64,000 nucleotides of DNA. Source: a virus. Shown here piece after piece: positions 33,833 through 40,789 of the stretch. The stretch lies in IMG/VR virus record IMGVR_UViG_3300025137_000014, positions 123,123 through 187,122 of that record; one strand, 5' to 3'. The translations under genes and the position numbers were made by a program. The notes beneath the pieces are model-generated. The model saw only the letters and a program-made list of their open reading frames with translations. It was not told the origin of the DNA and searched no databases. The first letter of the stretch is position 1, and each line of letters starts with the position of its first letter.

Positions 33833-34743
33833 TGGACTATTCTAACTATACATTATTAAGTGTAGGATGTAGTTTTACATTTGGGCAGGGCACTATTGCT
33901 GATTATAAAGGTGGACCCAACGAAAGAAAAGTTTGGCATAAAGCATGTAATGAACTTTCTTATACTTCACATGTTGGTAAACGTTTAAAGTTTAAAAAGG
34001 TTGTTAACTTAGGTACGCCTGCAGGTAGTAATGAACTTGCATTACTTAATATGAATACTTGGTTAGACAGAAATAAAGGCGAGAATGTTTTTATATTATT
34101 CAGTTTAGCTGATCCACAAAGAGAAATATTCTTTCCTAAAGTAATAGGTTTAGGTGATACTACTACTCCTAACAGTAATGGACTAGAAGTATTCAATTCA
34201 TCACATCCGCTTGGCATTTCAAAAAAGGCACTGGAAGTGTTTTATACAGAAATTAATACTGAGGTTACTATGACATTTAAAAACTGGTTATTTAGAAAGC
34301 AACTAAGTTCAGTATTGAAGTATAGAAACTTACCACACTTAGTATTTCATTCATTTGATCCTATGGATATCAGAATTACTAAACTAAGAAAGCAATTTAG
34401 AATGGCCCAAGGATCAACACATTGGCATGATTTAGATATTATACCAAACTTTGTAGAGTGGATGAAAACAATAGAAGATGAACCTACTTTTGATAACTAT
34501 CTAAGTATTAATCGAATTAATGCTCTTAGTAAAGATGTATTTGGAAAAGCAATCAATAAAGATATATACAAAATAGAAGACTACTTACATACTGTATGTA
34601 AGACACATAAAGAAGCGTTTTTTAAAGACCGTGATAGATATGCAGTAAAGCACCATATGTCATGGCATGACGGTAGTCATTACAATGCAACCGCTCAGAG
34701 GATACTGGGACAGCTATTGGTATCACAAATAGCACAAAAATAA
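33832..34743 (+). CDS. SGNH hydrolase-like protein
   Basis: 303 aa. LLSVGCSFTFGQGT is block I with the Ser nucleophile (GCSF); VNLGTPAGSNELALLNM carries blocks II/III Gly and Asn; WHDGSHYNATAQRILGQLL near the end carries block V with Asp and His. All four SGNH positions appear present. Likely an esterase or acetyltransfer-type enzyme on glycans. Overlaps the deformylase stop. Confidence 0.75.
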   Translation: MDYSNYTLLSVGCSFTFGQGTIADYKGGPNERKVWHKACNELSYTSHVGKRLKFKKVVNLGTPAGSNELALLNMNTWLDRNKGENVFILFSLADPQREIFFPKVIGLGDTTTPNSNGLEVFNSSHPLGISKKALEVFYTEINTEVTMTFKNWLFRKQLSSVLKYRNLPHLVFHSFDPMDIRITKLRKQFRMAQGSTHWHDLDIIPNFVEWMKTIEDEPTFDNYLSINRINALSKDVFGKAINKDIYKIEDYLHTVCKTHKEAFFKDRDRYAVKHHMSWHDGSHYNATAQRILGQLLVSQIAQK

Positions 34744-34807
34744 CTAAAGAATCAACTAAATACAATAGGGTATGGTATTATATTATACCCTAAATAAGGA
34801 GATTAAT

Positions 34808-34969
34808 ATGATGAAATGGATAAAAGATAGAACCAAAGAAAGAACATCATGGGATGGTGCAGTTTGTATTGCACTAGGACTTATGATTTTATTCATGGCT
34901 CCATTGGCAAAAATAGCGGCAGGCCTTGCCGTTGCTTGGGGAGTTTGGACAATCTGGAAATCAGAGTAA
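34808..34969 (+). CDS. 53-aa membrane protein
   Basis: ATG 34808 follows TAAGGAGATTAAT; upstream frames lack a ribosome site. Charged N-terminus (MMKWIKDRTKERTSWDG), then two helices AVCIALGLMILFMAPLA and IAAGLAVAWGVWTIW. It could be a small holin-like or host-membrane protein. A hairpin AGGGTA/TACCCT at 34768-34792 lies in its leader. Confidence 0.6.
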   Translation: MMKWIKDRTKERTSWDGAVCIALGLMILFMAPLAKIAAGLAVAWGVWTIWKSE

Positions 34970-35014
34970 GATTGTGAAATTTTCTGTATGACACCTTAGT
35001 TAATCTTTGGTGTC

Positions 35015-35116
35015 ATGCACAGAAACATACCTAGAGATAGTAACTGTATTCGATGGTTACTTCAAAACTATAGTAAATCATATGAGGCATTAATTGGAAA
35101 ATACTATACCACCTAG
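35015..35116 (+). CDS. possible 33-aa peptide
   Basis: ATG 35015 to TAG 35116, overlapping the next gene. Composition is protein-like (NCIRWLLQNYSKSYEALIGK), but no clear ribosome site; a hairpin TGACACC/GGTGTCA (34990-35014) ends just before the ATG. Uncertain. Confidence 0.3.
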   Translation: MHRNIPRDSNCIRWLLQNYSKSYEALIGKYYTT

Positions 35117-35345
35117 ACTAATACTCTTGTCTGAATTTTTAGACCAGGGCAAACGAAAAGAACAAGAAATAAGCTACTACGAAAAGGAACTAGCAAAGAT
35201 TACAGAAAAACTATATTGGCTACGTAGAGAAAAAGATTTAACAGAAACAATTATCAATATAATCACCCAAGAAAAAGTTGTCGATATTAAAGAAGAAATG
35301 GAAAAAAGATATATAGCAGAAAAAGAAAGTAAAGAAGAAAGCTAG
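35094..35345 (+). CDS. coiled-coil small protein
   Basis: 83 aa, TTG start at 35094 behind GAGG. A long charged helix (EQEISYYEKELAKITEKLYW) with heptad-like hydrophobics. Unknown function; followed closely by two more small genes. Confidence 0.5.
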   Translation: MENTIPPRLILLSEFLDQGKRKEQEISYYEKELAKITEKLYWLRREKDLTETIINIITQEKVVDIKEEMEKRYIAEKESKEES

Positions 35346-35361
35346 AATATAGGGGAATCAT

Positions 35362-35643
35362 TTGAGTACAATAAATAACATAGTCAATTTGCAAGGCATA
35401 AGTCAAAATATGCCTTTCAATACTATCACATTTCCCAACAGTGAGAATATTAATCCTCCTGTTAAGAAAGAGGCGAGAAGGGTCGTAGAACCTTCTACGA
35501 GAAACGATGTAAGTATGGAACTACTTAGACAATGGCATGAAAAGAGGTATGTCTTTCAAATGATTTTACATGATGAAAGACTTAGAGCATATGTTAATGA
35601 TGAAATTGAGCAAGGCAGAATTGTGGATATTGAGGTAAAGTAA
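35362..35643 (+). CDS. small phage protein of unknown function
   Basis: 93 aa, TTG start at 35362 behind AGGGGAATCA. Polar first half, helical second half (MELLRQWHEKRYVFQMILHD). Overlaps the membrane protein gene (TAATG). Confidence 0.5.
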   Translation: MSTINNIVNLQGISQNMPFNTITFPNSENINPPVKKEARRVVEPSTRNDVSMELLRQWHEKRYVFQMILHDERLRAYVNDEIEQGRIVDIEVK

Positions 35644-36017
35644 TGTTATTTTTATTCTATCTTACAGTTAGCTTAATCGTTACCTCAGGATTAATTATAT
35701 ATTTCAGAGAACATTTAAGAAAACAGATTGGCTGGTATTTACTAGGAATGATAACGTTTATGGTCGTTACAAATTTTAGTGAATACTGGTGGATGATGTT
35801 TATAAGTTTGGTAGTTTTTCTTCAAGTTCCACCATTTAGTGTTGAAGAAAAACTACTCAATAAGGCCGCTAATTCGGACAATAGGTTCAAGAGGTGGCAA
35901 CGGAAGAAAGGTAAATTAGTGCAATTTCTAGTATATATTTTAGGATTAATACTAGCGAGTGCATTTGTTACTTGGCTTGCGGGAGATGGAAATATCCATT
36001 TCATTTTAGTAGGATAG
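35643..36017 (+). CDS. membrane protein of unknown function
   Basis: 124 aa with about four hydrophobic helices (FLFYLTVSLIVTSGLIIYF; YLLGMITFMVVTNF; MMFISLVVFLQV; FLVYILGLILASAFVTWL) and a basic loop between the third and fourth. Translationally coupled to the gene before. No family recognised. Confidence 0.6.
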   Translation: MLFLFYLTVSLIVTSGLIIYFREHLRKQIGWYLLGMITFMVVTNFSEYWWMMFISLVVFLQVPPFSVEEKLLNKAANSDNRFKRWQRKKGKLVQFLVYILGLILASAFVTWLAGDGNIHFILVG

Positions 36018-36020
36018 CTA

Positions 36021-36050
36021 TTGACATGTCAATACAACCTATGTTATAAT
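36021..36050 (+). promoter_or_regulatory. sigma70-type promoter of the exported protein gene
   Basis: TTGACA (36021-36026), 18-nt spacer, TATAAT (36045-36050); leader of about 50 nt ending AAGGAGGATGTA before ATG 36109. Confidence 0.75.
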
Positions 36051-36108
36051 ACAGAATATGATGCACAATTCGTGTGTTTTATTGTTTAATAAACTTAAGG
36101 AGGATGTA

Positions 36109-36462
36109 ATGAAAACATCAATTATTGGACTGCTAGTCGCAGTCTTTTTTTCTGCAAACGCAATGGCAGAAGAATCAAATGTAACAACAAATATCGATTG
36201 GTCTTTAAAACTTGAAAGACAAGTAGAAGCACAAGCCAACACAGGCGAACTAATGGGTACTATGGCTGTTTTTGGACTAGACGTATCAGCAGGCGGTCTA
36301 TGGAATATTGACAAAACAGGTGAAGACTTTATTGACATGAATAAAATTATGTTGAATGCAAGTCGTTCATTGTCTGACAATGCAAGTGTCTATATAAAGA
36401 ATGATTTTGATACTGATTGGGATAGAACTGAGTCAACTATTGGTCTACAGCTTACATTTTAA
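36109..36462 (+). CDS. exported small beta protein, outer-membrane-like
   Basis: 117 aa. MKTSIIGLLVAVFFSANAMA is a Sec signal peptide with cleavage before EES. The mature ~97 residues alternate polar and hydrophobic positions in strands (WSLKLERQVEAQ; ASVYIKNDF) and end in IGLQLTF: a C-terminal Phe after a beta strand is the BAM recognition signal of outer-membrane proteins. It is far shorter than a porin, so it may be a fragment-like barrel, an oligomeric barrel or a periplasmic protein. It could block superinfection or alter permeability; both are inference. Confidence 0.65.
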   Translation: MKTSIIGLLVAVFFSANAMAEESNVTTNIDWSLKLERQVEAQANTGELMGTMAVFGLDVSAGGLWNIDKTGEDFIDMNKIMLNASRSLSDNASVYIKNDFDTDWDRTESTIGLQLTF

Positions 36463-36466
36463 TTTG

Positions 36467-36497
36467 TTGACAAAAACACCACTATAGTGTATAAATA
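36467..36497 (+). promoter_or_regulatory. promoter of the tmRNA: sigma70 boxes overlapping a late-type octamer
   Basis: TTGACA (36467-36472), 17-nt spacer, TATAAA (36490-36495), and the -10 is itself part of the late octamer TATAAATA (36490-36497). Transcription would start near 36502 from either sigma factor. Confidence 0.75.
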
Positions 36498-36501
36498 TAG
36501 A

Positions 36502-36790
36502 TGTTAACGTTGAAGCAACGTAGACACATACTGGACTGGGGGGCAGTACCCCACAGCTCCACCATAATTACTTTGTAGCGTAAAAACTACAAATTTACGG
36601 CATAGAGTAATTATGATGGGGCTGATATAGGATCGACAGGTGTGAAAGTGAAGTGGAGTTGACCGAGTGACTTCGTTATTGGTCAAAAACTATAATTGCA
36701 AACGCAAATTATCAGCCAGAAATGGCAATGGCGGCCTAATTTAGGCACGTAGGGGTTGGTGACTTACCTGGCAACAGAAAAGTCATGTTT
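36502..36790 (+). ncRNA. ssrA: tmRNA, circularly permuted two-piece form
   Basis: Acceptor piece first: T-arm stem TGGGG/CCCCA (36537-36541/36549-36553), acceptor strand CAGCTCC (36554-36560), then ACCA (36561-36564). A ~53-nt intervening segment closed by TAATTAC/GTAATTA follows, then the coding piece starting GGGGCTG (36618-36624), which pairs with CAGCTCC through a G3-U70-type wobble, the alanine identity element. GGATCGACAGG (36631-36640) matches the conserved tmRNA 5' region; GACC/GGTC (36661/36681) can form pseudoknot 1. The tag frame starts at GCA 36698 and reads ANANYQPEMAMAA then TAA (36737-36739), like alphaproteobacterial tags. It rescues stalled ribosomes and marks products for ClpX. 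The 3' end is approximate. The T-loop (GGCAGTA) lacks TTC, which is odd. Confidence 0.92.
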
Positions 36791-36816
36791 TATTTAGGAG
36801 TGGGTATTAATATCAT

Positions 36817-37155
36817 ATGGCATATGTAGTTACAGAGGATTGTATCAAATGTAAATACACAGATTGTGTAGAAGTTTGTCCAGTTGATTGTTTTTATGAA
36901 GGTGAAAATATGCTTGTTATTAATCCAGATGAGTGTATTGACTGCGGAGTATGTGAACCGGAATGCCCGGCAGAAGCTATAATACCCGATACGTCCCCAA
37001 AATTTACACAACGACTATATGATATCAATGATAAATGGTCAAGAGAATGGCCAGTCATTACAGAACAAAAAGACCCCTTACCGGATGCTGATAAACTAAA
37101 TCCAGCTATGGGATACACAGAAGATAAAGTAAAGTTGTTAGACGAATATGACTGA
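36817..37155 (+). CDS. fdxA: 7Fe ferredoxin (FdxA type)
   Basis: 112 aa. [21 protein letters not shown] and [18 protein letters not shown] carry the cysteine pattern that binds one 3Fe-4S and one 4Fe-4S cluster, as in Azotobacter ferredoxin I and alphaproteobacterial FdxA, and the C-terminal [13 protein letters not shown] also matches. It is a low-potential electron carrier. The phage's desaturase and radical SAM enzymes need such electrons. High motif identity to cellular proteins suggests recent capture from a host. It starts 26 nt after the tmRNA region. Confidence 0.95.
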   Translation: MAYVVTEDCIKCKYTDCVEVCPVDCFYEGENMLVINPDECIDCGVCEPECPAEAIIPDTSPKFTQRLYDINDKWSREWPVITEQKDPLPDADKLNPAMGYTEDKVKLLDEYD

Positions 37156-38098
37156 TGAGACTGACCATCTATGGCGTGAAGCGCCTCACTGGTATCACTA
37201 TAATTTAAAATCTTTTGAACATTATCTTAAGATAACAAAACTTGCAGATGCAGATGCAAATCAAAAGACTTGGGCATATTGCGGAACATTAAAAGATGTA
37301 TGGCATAATCTTTTTGGATTTGATGAAGATGGTATTCGTGCTAACATACATGGTAGTATTGTAGAAATTATAAATGAATTATTTTCTAAAAGTAATAAAG
37401 TTTGGAGTAATGAAGATTGGCTTACTACTGAACATTCACGTGATGATTTATTAACTAAGCCAAATGCTTTTTATCACATATTAGAAGAATTAAGAAGTGG
37501 AAAAAAGATATATGACCCTATAAATTTAGTATGGTTTCCTGATTGGTTTATGCCTGGTATAGTAGAGCATCAACAACCTATAAAACCTGTAACTAAATTT
37601 CAACCTAAATTTAAAACAGGCGTTGCACATACAAGATGGTTAGCTGAGTTAAGTGATATGCGGTACATATGTTTTAATGATGATATAAGTGCAGGAAGAT
37701 GGCAATTACATCCCGGTAATACAAGAATGCAGTTAGCAAATGTATACGACGGTGTAGTAAATTGTATTATAACAGATTACTCAAATGGTTATATAAAACA
37801 ATTTTACCCAATGATTGATGAACTACACTTACATGATTTTAATGTAACAAATAGAAGTTTATCATTAGGTTGGACAGGAAAAAACGGATATTGTCCACGT
37901 TCAATCAATAGCACAATATCTCCTAAAAATGTAATAGCTAAATATAGAGAAGTACAAGGATCTGCTATAACAGTAAACTTAGCGAAACCTACTACTTATA
38001 TGCCTCCTCGTTGTTTTGAGAAGATAGGCAATGAAGTAAAAGTAAATGGTAGCACAGTACTCAGAAATAATAATGGACTTTGGGAGTTAGTATTATGA
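37148..38098 (+). CDS. phage protein of unknown function (ParB-like motif)
   Basis: 316 aa. A segment [19 protein letters not shown] resembles the HPG..R...A...G nucleotide-binding box of ParB/Srx-like proteins, but the rest is not ParB. Rich in aromatics and His. Overlaps the ferredoxin gene by 8 nt, and the oxygenase gene by ATGA. Function open. Confidence 0.5.
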   Translation: MTDETDHLWREAPHWYHYNLKSFEHYLKITKLADADANQKTWAYCGTLKDVWHNLFGFDEDGIRANIHGSIVEIINELFSKSNKVWSNEDWLTTEHSRDDLLTKPNAFYHILEELRSGKKIYDPINLVWFPDWFMPGIVEHQQPIKPVTKFQPKFKTGVAHTRWLAELSDMRYICFNDDISAGRWQLHPGNTRMQLANVYDGVVNCIITDYSNGYIKQFYPMIDELHLHDFNVTNRSLSLGWTGKNGYCPRSINSTISPKNVIAKYREVQGSAITVNLAKPTTYMPPRCFEKIGNEVKVNGSTVLRNNNGLWELVL

Positions 38099-38646
38099 TA
38101 ATGACTAAAAAAGATTATGGTTATCCTGTTTGGATAGTAGATGATGTGTTTGTATCAGGGCTTGAAGATAAAGTATTGGCACAAGCTAATGATTTACCAT
38201 TTGTACCAATGGTAGGCAAAAGAACAGACAAGACAGGTAAAAGAAATTGGATGAATCAATATACAGGCAAAGATTGGCAAGCATTTGAAGAAGTGTGTCA
38301 ATATTTTGATAGTACATATATGAAAGAAAAGTTTAGTAAGGTATGTGAAAAAGACTTTACTAAATTAGGTACAAGAATAGAACTATGCAAAGATGCAAAA
38401 GGAAGTTGGTTACATAATCACTTTGATGATAAAGCAAAGCTATTTACTTTACAAATCTATTTAACAGACACAGACACAAGTACGAGTTTTATGAAGAAGG
38501 ATACACCTGCTAGAAAAAATTCAGGTTGGTTTTTTGCAAACACAGGAACTGAACTACACGGATTAAGTGCATTGACACAAGATAGAATAAGCATTATTGT
38601 AAACTATTGTGATGAGTCATGGATAGATAGGTCTGTAATTGTATGA
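38095..38646 (+). CDS. 2OG-Fe(II) oxygenase-like protein
   Basis: 183 aa from ATG 38095 (overlapping stop of the gene before; ATG 38101 is also possible). SWLHNHFDDKAKLFTLQIYL contains the HxD-like pair, FANTGTELHGLSALTQDRIS the distal His and the Arg that would bind 2-oxoglutarate. Fits the phage prolyl-4-hydroxylase-like group. Substrate unknown; neighbours are a ferredoxin and a methyltransferase. Confidence 0.68.
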   Translation: MIMTKKDYGYPVWIVDDVFVSGLEDKVLAQANDLPFVPMVGKRTDKTGKRNWMNQYTGKDWQAFEEVCQYFDSTYMKEKFSKVCEKDFTKLGTRIELCKDAKGSWLHNHFDDKAKLFTLQIYLTDTDTSTSFMKKDTPARKNSGWFFANTGTELHGLSALTQDRISIIVNYCDESWIDRSVIV

Positions 38647-39365
38647 AATATAAAAACAGTAACCAGAGGACTAAAGACTATCTAGCTAGGTTTGATAAAA
38701 ATAAAGTTTTACAAAATTTGGTTGGTACTGATACTCCTATAATTATAGATATCGGTGCTAATATTGGACAAACTGTAGAAAAGTTAAAGACTATATGGGA
38801 AAAATCAGTAATACATTCTATAGAGCCTTTGCCGGACGCATATGAAGAACTATACTTGACAAAAGGTAAATTACCCGGTGTTTATGTATATAATACCGCT
38901 ATTGGTTCAATAAATGGTTGGCAAGAATTTAATGTTAACAAACATCAACCTATGCTCAGTGGATTTTATAAATTGAATTCAGATAGTAAAGATAGTATTG
39001 CTATCAACAAACCAGAGAAAGCACATAAGAATTTCTTACAATCTGAATCTATGCAATTTCCAGTGACAACGCTAGATAGATTTACAAGTGAAAATAATAT
39101 AGATAACATAGATATACTTAAAATGGATGCTCAAGGAGCCGAACCAGAGATATTAGAAAATGGAATTGAAACACTAAAGAATACCCGAATCGTTCTTACT
39201 GAATTGTCATTTTATGACTTATATGAAAAGCAGTGTAGTTTCTACGATATTGAGAAAACGTTGATTCCCTTGGGATTCGAACTATTTGATATCGCACATA
39301 TCAGCAAAAACCCAATGAATGGTCGTACAGATTGGGCAGATTTAATTTATATCAAAAAAAATTAA
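38643..39365 (+). CDS. FkbM-family methyltransferase
   Basis: 240 aa. IIIDIGANIGQTVEKL is the SAM-binding motif I, IEPLPDAYEEL motif II, VTTLDRF and ILKMDAQGAEPEIL the FkbM-specific blocks. FkbM enzymes O-methylate sugars or small molecules. Overlaps the oxygenase gene (ATGA). It ends just before the promoter of the structured RNA. Confidence 0.85.
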   Translation: MKYKNSNQRTKDYLARFDKNKVLQNLVGTDTPIIIDIGANIGQTVEKLKTIWEKSVIHSIEPLPDAYEELYLTKGKLPGVYVYNTAIGSINGWQEFNVNKHQPMLSGFYKLNSDSKDSIAINKPEKAHKNFLQSESMQFPVTTLDRFTSENNIDNIDILKMDAQGAEPEILENGIETLKNTRIVLTELSFYDLYEKQCSFYDIEKTLIPLGFELFDIAHISKNPMNGRTDWADLIYIKKN

Positions 39366-39373
39366 AAAAAGAC

Positions 39374-39402
39374 TTGACAATACCGAATCATTATGCTATA
39401 TT
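39374..39402 (+). promoter_or_regulatory. strong sigma70-type promoter of a non-coding RNA
   Basis: TTGACA (39374-39379), 17-nt spacer, TATATT (39397-39402); RNA start expected near 39409. Confidence 0.8.
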
Positions 39403-39408
39403 AATAAC

Positions 39409-39719
39409 ATAAGCATCAGAGAGTTTAGCGACTTAATGATTGTAGTGCAAGGAAGAGGCCTTTACCAGAGGGTCGAACTTGACTAGCTAGGGGTGGTACC
39501 CAGGTTCAAAGCTGAGAGGCCAAGAGTCACATCGCTCTACCGAGCGGAACTAGGTTCCCTTATTTCAGATGGTATCTGTGTTATGGGGTTGTAGGTATAA
39601 CCGAATCCTACCTACTTTGCTTATATTTTATGATTGCAATACCAAGCAATCAAAAATTAAGAGACGGTTGGCAAACCATATTTTTACTCACTTTCATTCA
39701 GCCAACTGTCTCTTTTTTT
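39409..39719 (+). ncRNA. unclassified structured RNA, about 310 nt
   Basis: A consensus promoter and a strong terminator bound 310 nt without a credible protein gene. It folds into a chain of near-perfect hairpins: GGGT/ACCC (39491-39501) inside GAAC/GTTC and GGCC/GGCC, then CGCTC/GAGCG (39533-39546), GGAAC/GTTCC (39546-39558), CAGAT/ATCTG (39566-39578), GTAGG/CCTAC (39591-39611) and GATTGC/GCAATC (39632-39651). I checked it by eye against RNase P, SRP RNA, 6S, T-box, tRNA and tmRNA and found no fit. A 16-codon frame (39437-39487) lies in its 5' part. Could be a regulatory or decoy RNA. Confidence 0.7.
39659..39719. terminator. Rho-independent terminator (bidirectional)
   Basis: Stem AAGAGACGGTTGGC (39659-39672) with GCCAACTGTCTCTT (39701-39714), 28-nt loop, T run after it on plus. 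On minus it follows the synthetase-like gene. Confidence 0.85.
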
Positions 39720-40545
39720 ATTTCCCTAACTTATCTAATGCTGAAATCATTCTAGTCATACCGATTCCGCCACCTACTCTTGGGAAGAAATCAAACTCTA
39801 AGAATTTTTCTAGTTCTGCTTCTACTCTTTCTTTAGAGAATAGTTTGTATAGTAATTCTGAATATTCACCATTTGCTATTGTGTGAAAAGTATCTCTCAT
39901 CATTGCTACATCACATGAACGTTCTGCGGATCCAATAGTTTCCATTCCACCTAATATTACATCTATTTTCTTACTTGTAGCTCCACCTTCATTTCTACTC
40001 ATATTCCAGAACGGAGATGTCATTTCAGGAAAATCTGTAATCATCGTTGAACCGAATTCTTCAAACATTTTAGTTTCGTGTTCTGCTTCCATTTCTATTG
40101 TTGGTTCTAAGTTATAGTGCTTTTGCCAATCAGCATATGTTCTTTCTTCTGGTTTAGAAAACATTAGATATTCACATAATTCATATTCCATCTTTTTCAA
40201 ATCATCAATGTCACCTGGCATTTCAAATTCAAACATTGGGAAGATTATATCATGTCTACCCGGAATAGCATTTGGTTCTTGTCTATAGGACGTGGAGACA
40301 CAAAAAAAGCCCTTACTATCGGGCTTAGAGAGTAATTCGTGTTCTAGCCACATTTGGCCTGTTTGGGGAAGTGGCCAGACCTGGTCTGCATAGTTATATG
40401 TTGCTACATTGAACGGGTCTTCACATGCCGCTAATATAGATAATCTGTTTTGGGTATGGACTTCTAAAAATCCTTTATCCAAAAAAAATGACCTTAAAAG
40501 GCCAACTGTTCTTGTAAATTTATCCGGAGATATTAATTGTGTCAT
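39718..40545 (-). CDS. class II aminoacyl-tRNA-synthetase-like catalytic core (AsnA/AsnRS type)
   Basis: 275 aa from ATG 40545 (AGGAAAAGAAA before it; an upstream in-frame ATG at 40644 precedes the late promoter and is rejected). YRQEPNAIPGRHDIIFPMFE is class II motif 2 (Arg and Glu that bind ATP) and VGGGIGMTRM is motif 3. There is no anticodon-binding domain, as in AsnA and in archaeal asparagine synthetases related to AspRS/AsnRS, and EpmA. So it may make asparagine or modify a protein lysine rather than charge tRNA. The gene contains a perfect terminator-like hairpin at 40302-40326. Confidence 0.7.
   Translation of the reverse strand: MTQLISPDKFTRTVGLLRSFFLDKGFLEVHTQNRLSILAACEDPFNVATYNYADQVWPLPQTGQMWLEHELLSKPDSKGFFCVSTSYRQEPNAIPGRHDIIFPMFEFEMPGDIDDLKKMEYELCEYLMFSKPEERTYADWQKHYNLEPTIEMEAEHETKMFEEFGSTMITDFPEMTSPFWNMSRNEGGATSKKIDVILGGMETIGSAERSCDVAMMRDTFHTIANGEYSELLYKLFSKERVEAELEKFLEFDFFPRVGGGIGMTRMISALDKLGK
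40302..40326 (-). terminator. terminator-like hairpin inside the synthetase-like gene
   Basis: On the minus strand AAGCCC, 8-nt loop, GGGCTT, then seven T. It lies about 73 codons into the gene, in codons for KPDSKGFF. It could stop part of the transcripts. Confidence 0.6.
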
Positions 40546-40619
40546 TTTCTTTTCCTTTTTGTTATCCAAAAAAAAATATAGCCAAAAAAAATTCTGGTAT
40601 TCGTTTTTTGTATTGCTTT

Positions 40620-40627
40620 TATTTATC
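40620..40627 (-). promoter_or_regulatory. late-type promoter GATAAATA (minus)
   Basis: Octamer 74 nt before the synthetase-like start at 40545. Confidence 0.6.
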
Positions 40628-40658
40628 AAAGTTATCAACAACACAATTAAAAATTGTA

Positions 40659-40687
40659 TTGATTTATGTTTAATTATATGTTATCTT
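40659..40687 (+). promoter_or_regulatory. sigma70-type promoter and structured leader of the permease gene
   Basis: TTGATT (40659-40664), 17-nt spacer, TATCTT (40682-40687). An inverted repeat ACAATT-AAA-AATTGT (about 40643-40657) abuts the -35 and could be an operator. The leader 40695-40789 forms hairpins GTAAC/GTTAC, CCAGGC/GCCTGG and AACGT/ACGTT. Confidence 0.55.
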
Positions 40688-40789
40688 AATAAATATGAAC
40701 GTAACAATGGTGTTACTCCCAGGCAATAGTCGAGCCTGGTTCATTATGTGAGCAACGTGGTAAAGACGTTAAGCAGAAAGAGATAAAAA

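Noticed and set aside
36058-36108. Earlier ATG for the exported protein at 36109
   Set aside because: It lies at the expected RNA start, has no ribosome site and would put charged residues before a perfect signal peptide.
39489-39512. GGGTGGTACCC followed by GGTTCAAA looked like a T-box or a tRNA T-arm
   Set aside because: No specifier stem, no downstream plus-strand synthetase gene, no 7-bp acceptor stem or anticodon arm could be built on either strand.
39569-39886. Plus-strand open frame of 105 codons
   Set aside because: It runs through the RNA's terminator and antisense into the synthetase-like gene; no ribosome site and poor composition.
40695-40751. 18-codon frame in the permease leader
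   Set aside because: It coincides with strong hairpins and lacks a clear ribosome site; could be a leader peptide but support is too thin to list as a gene.
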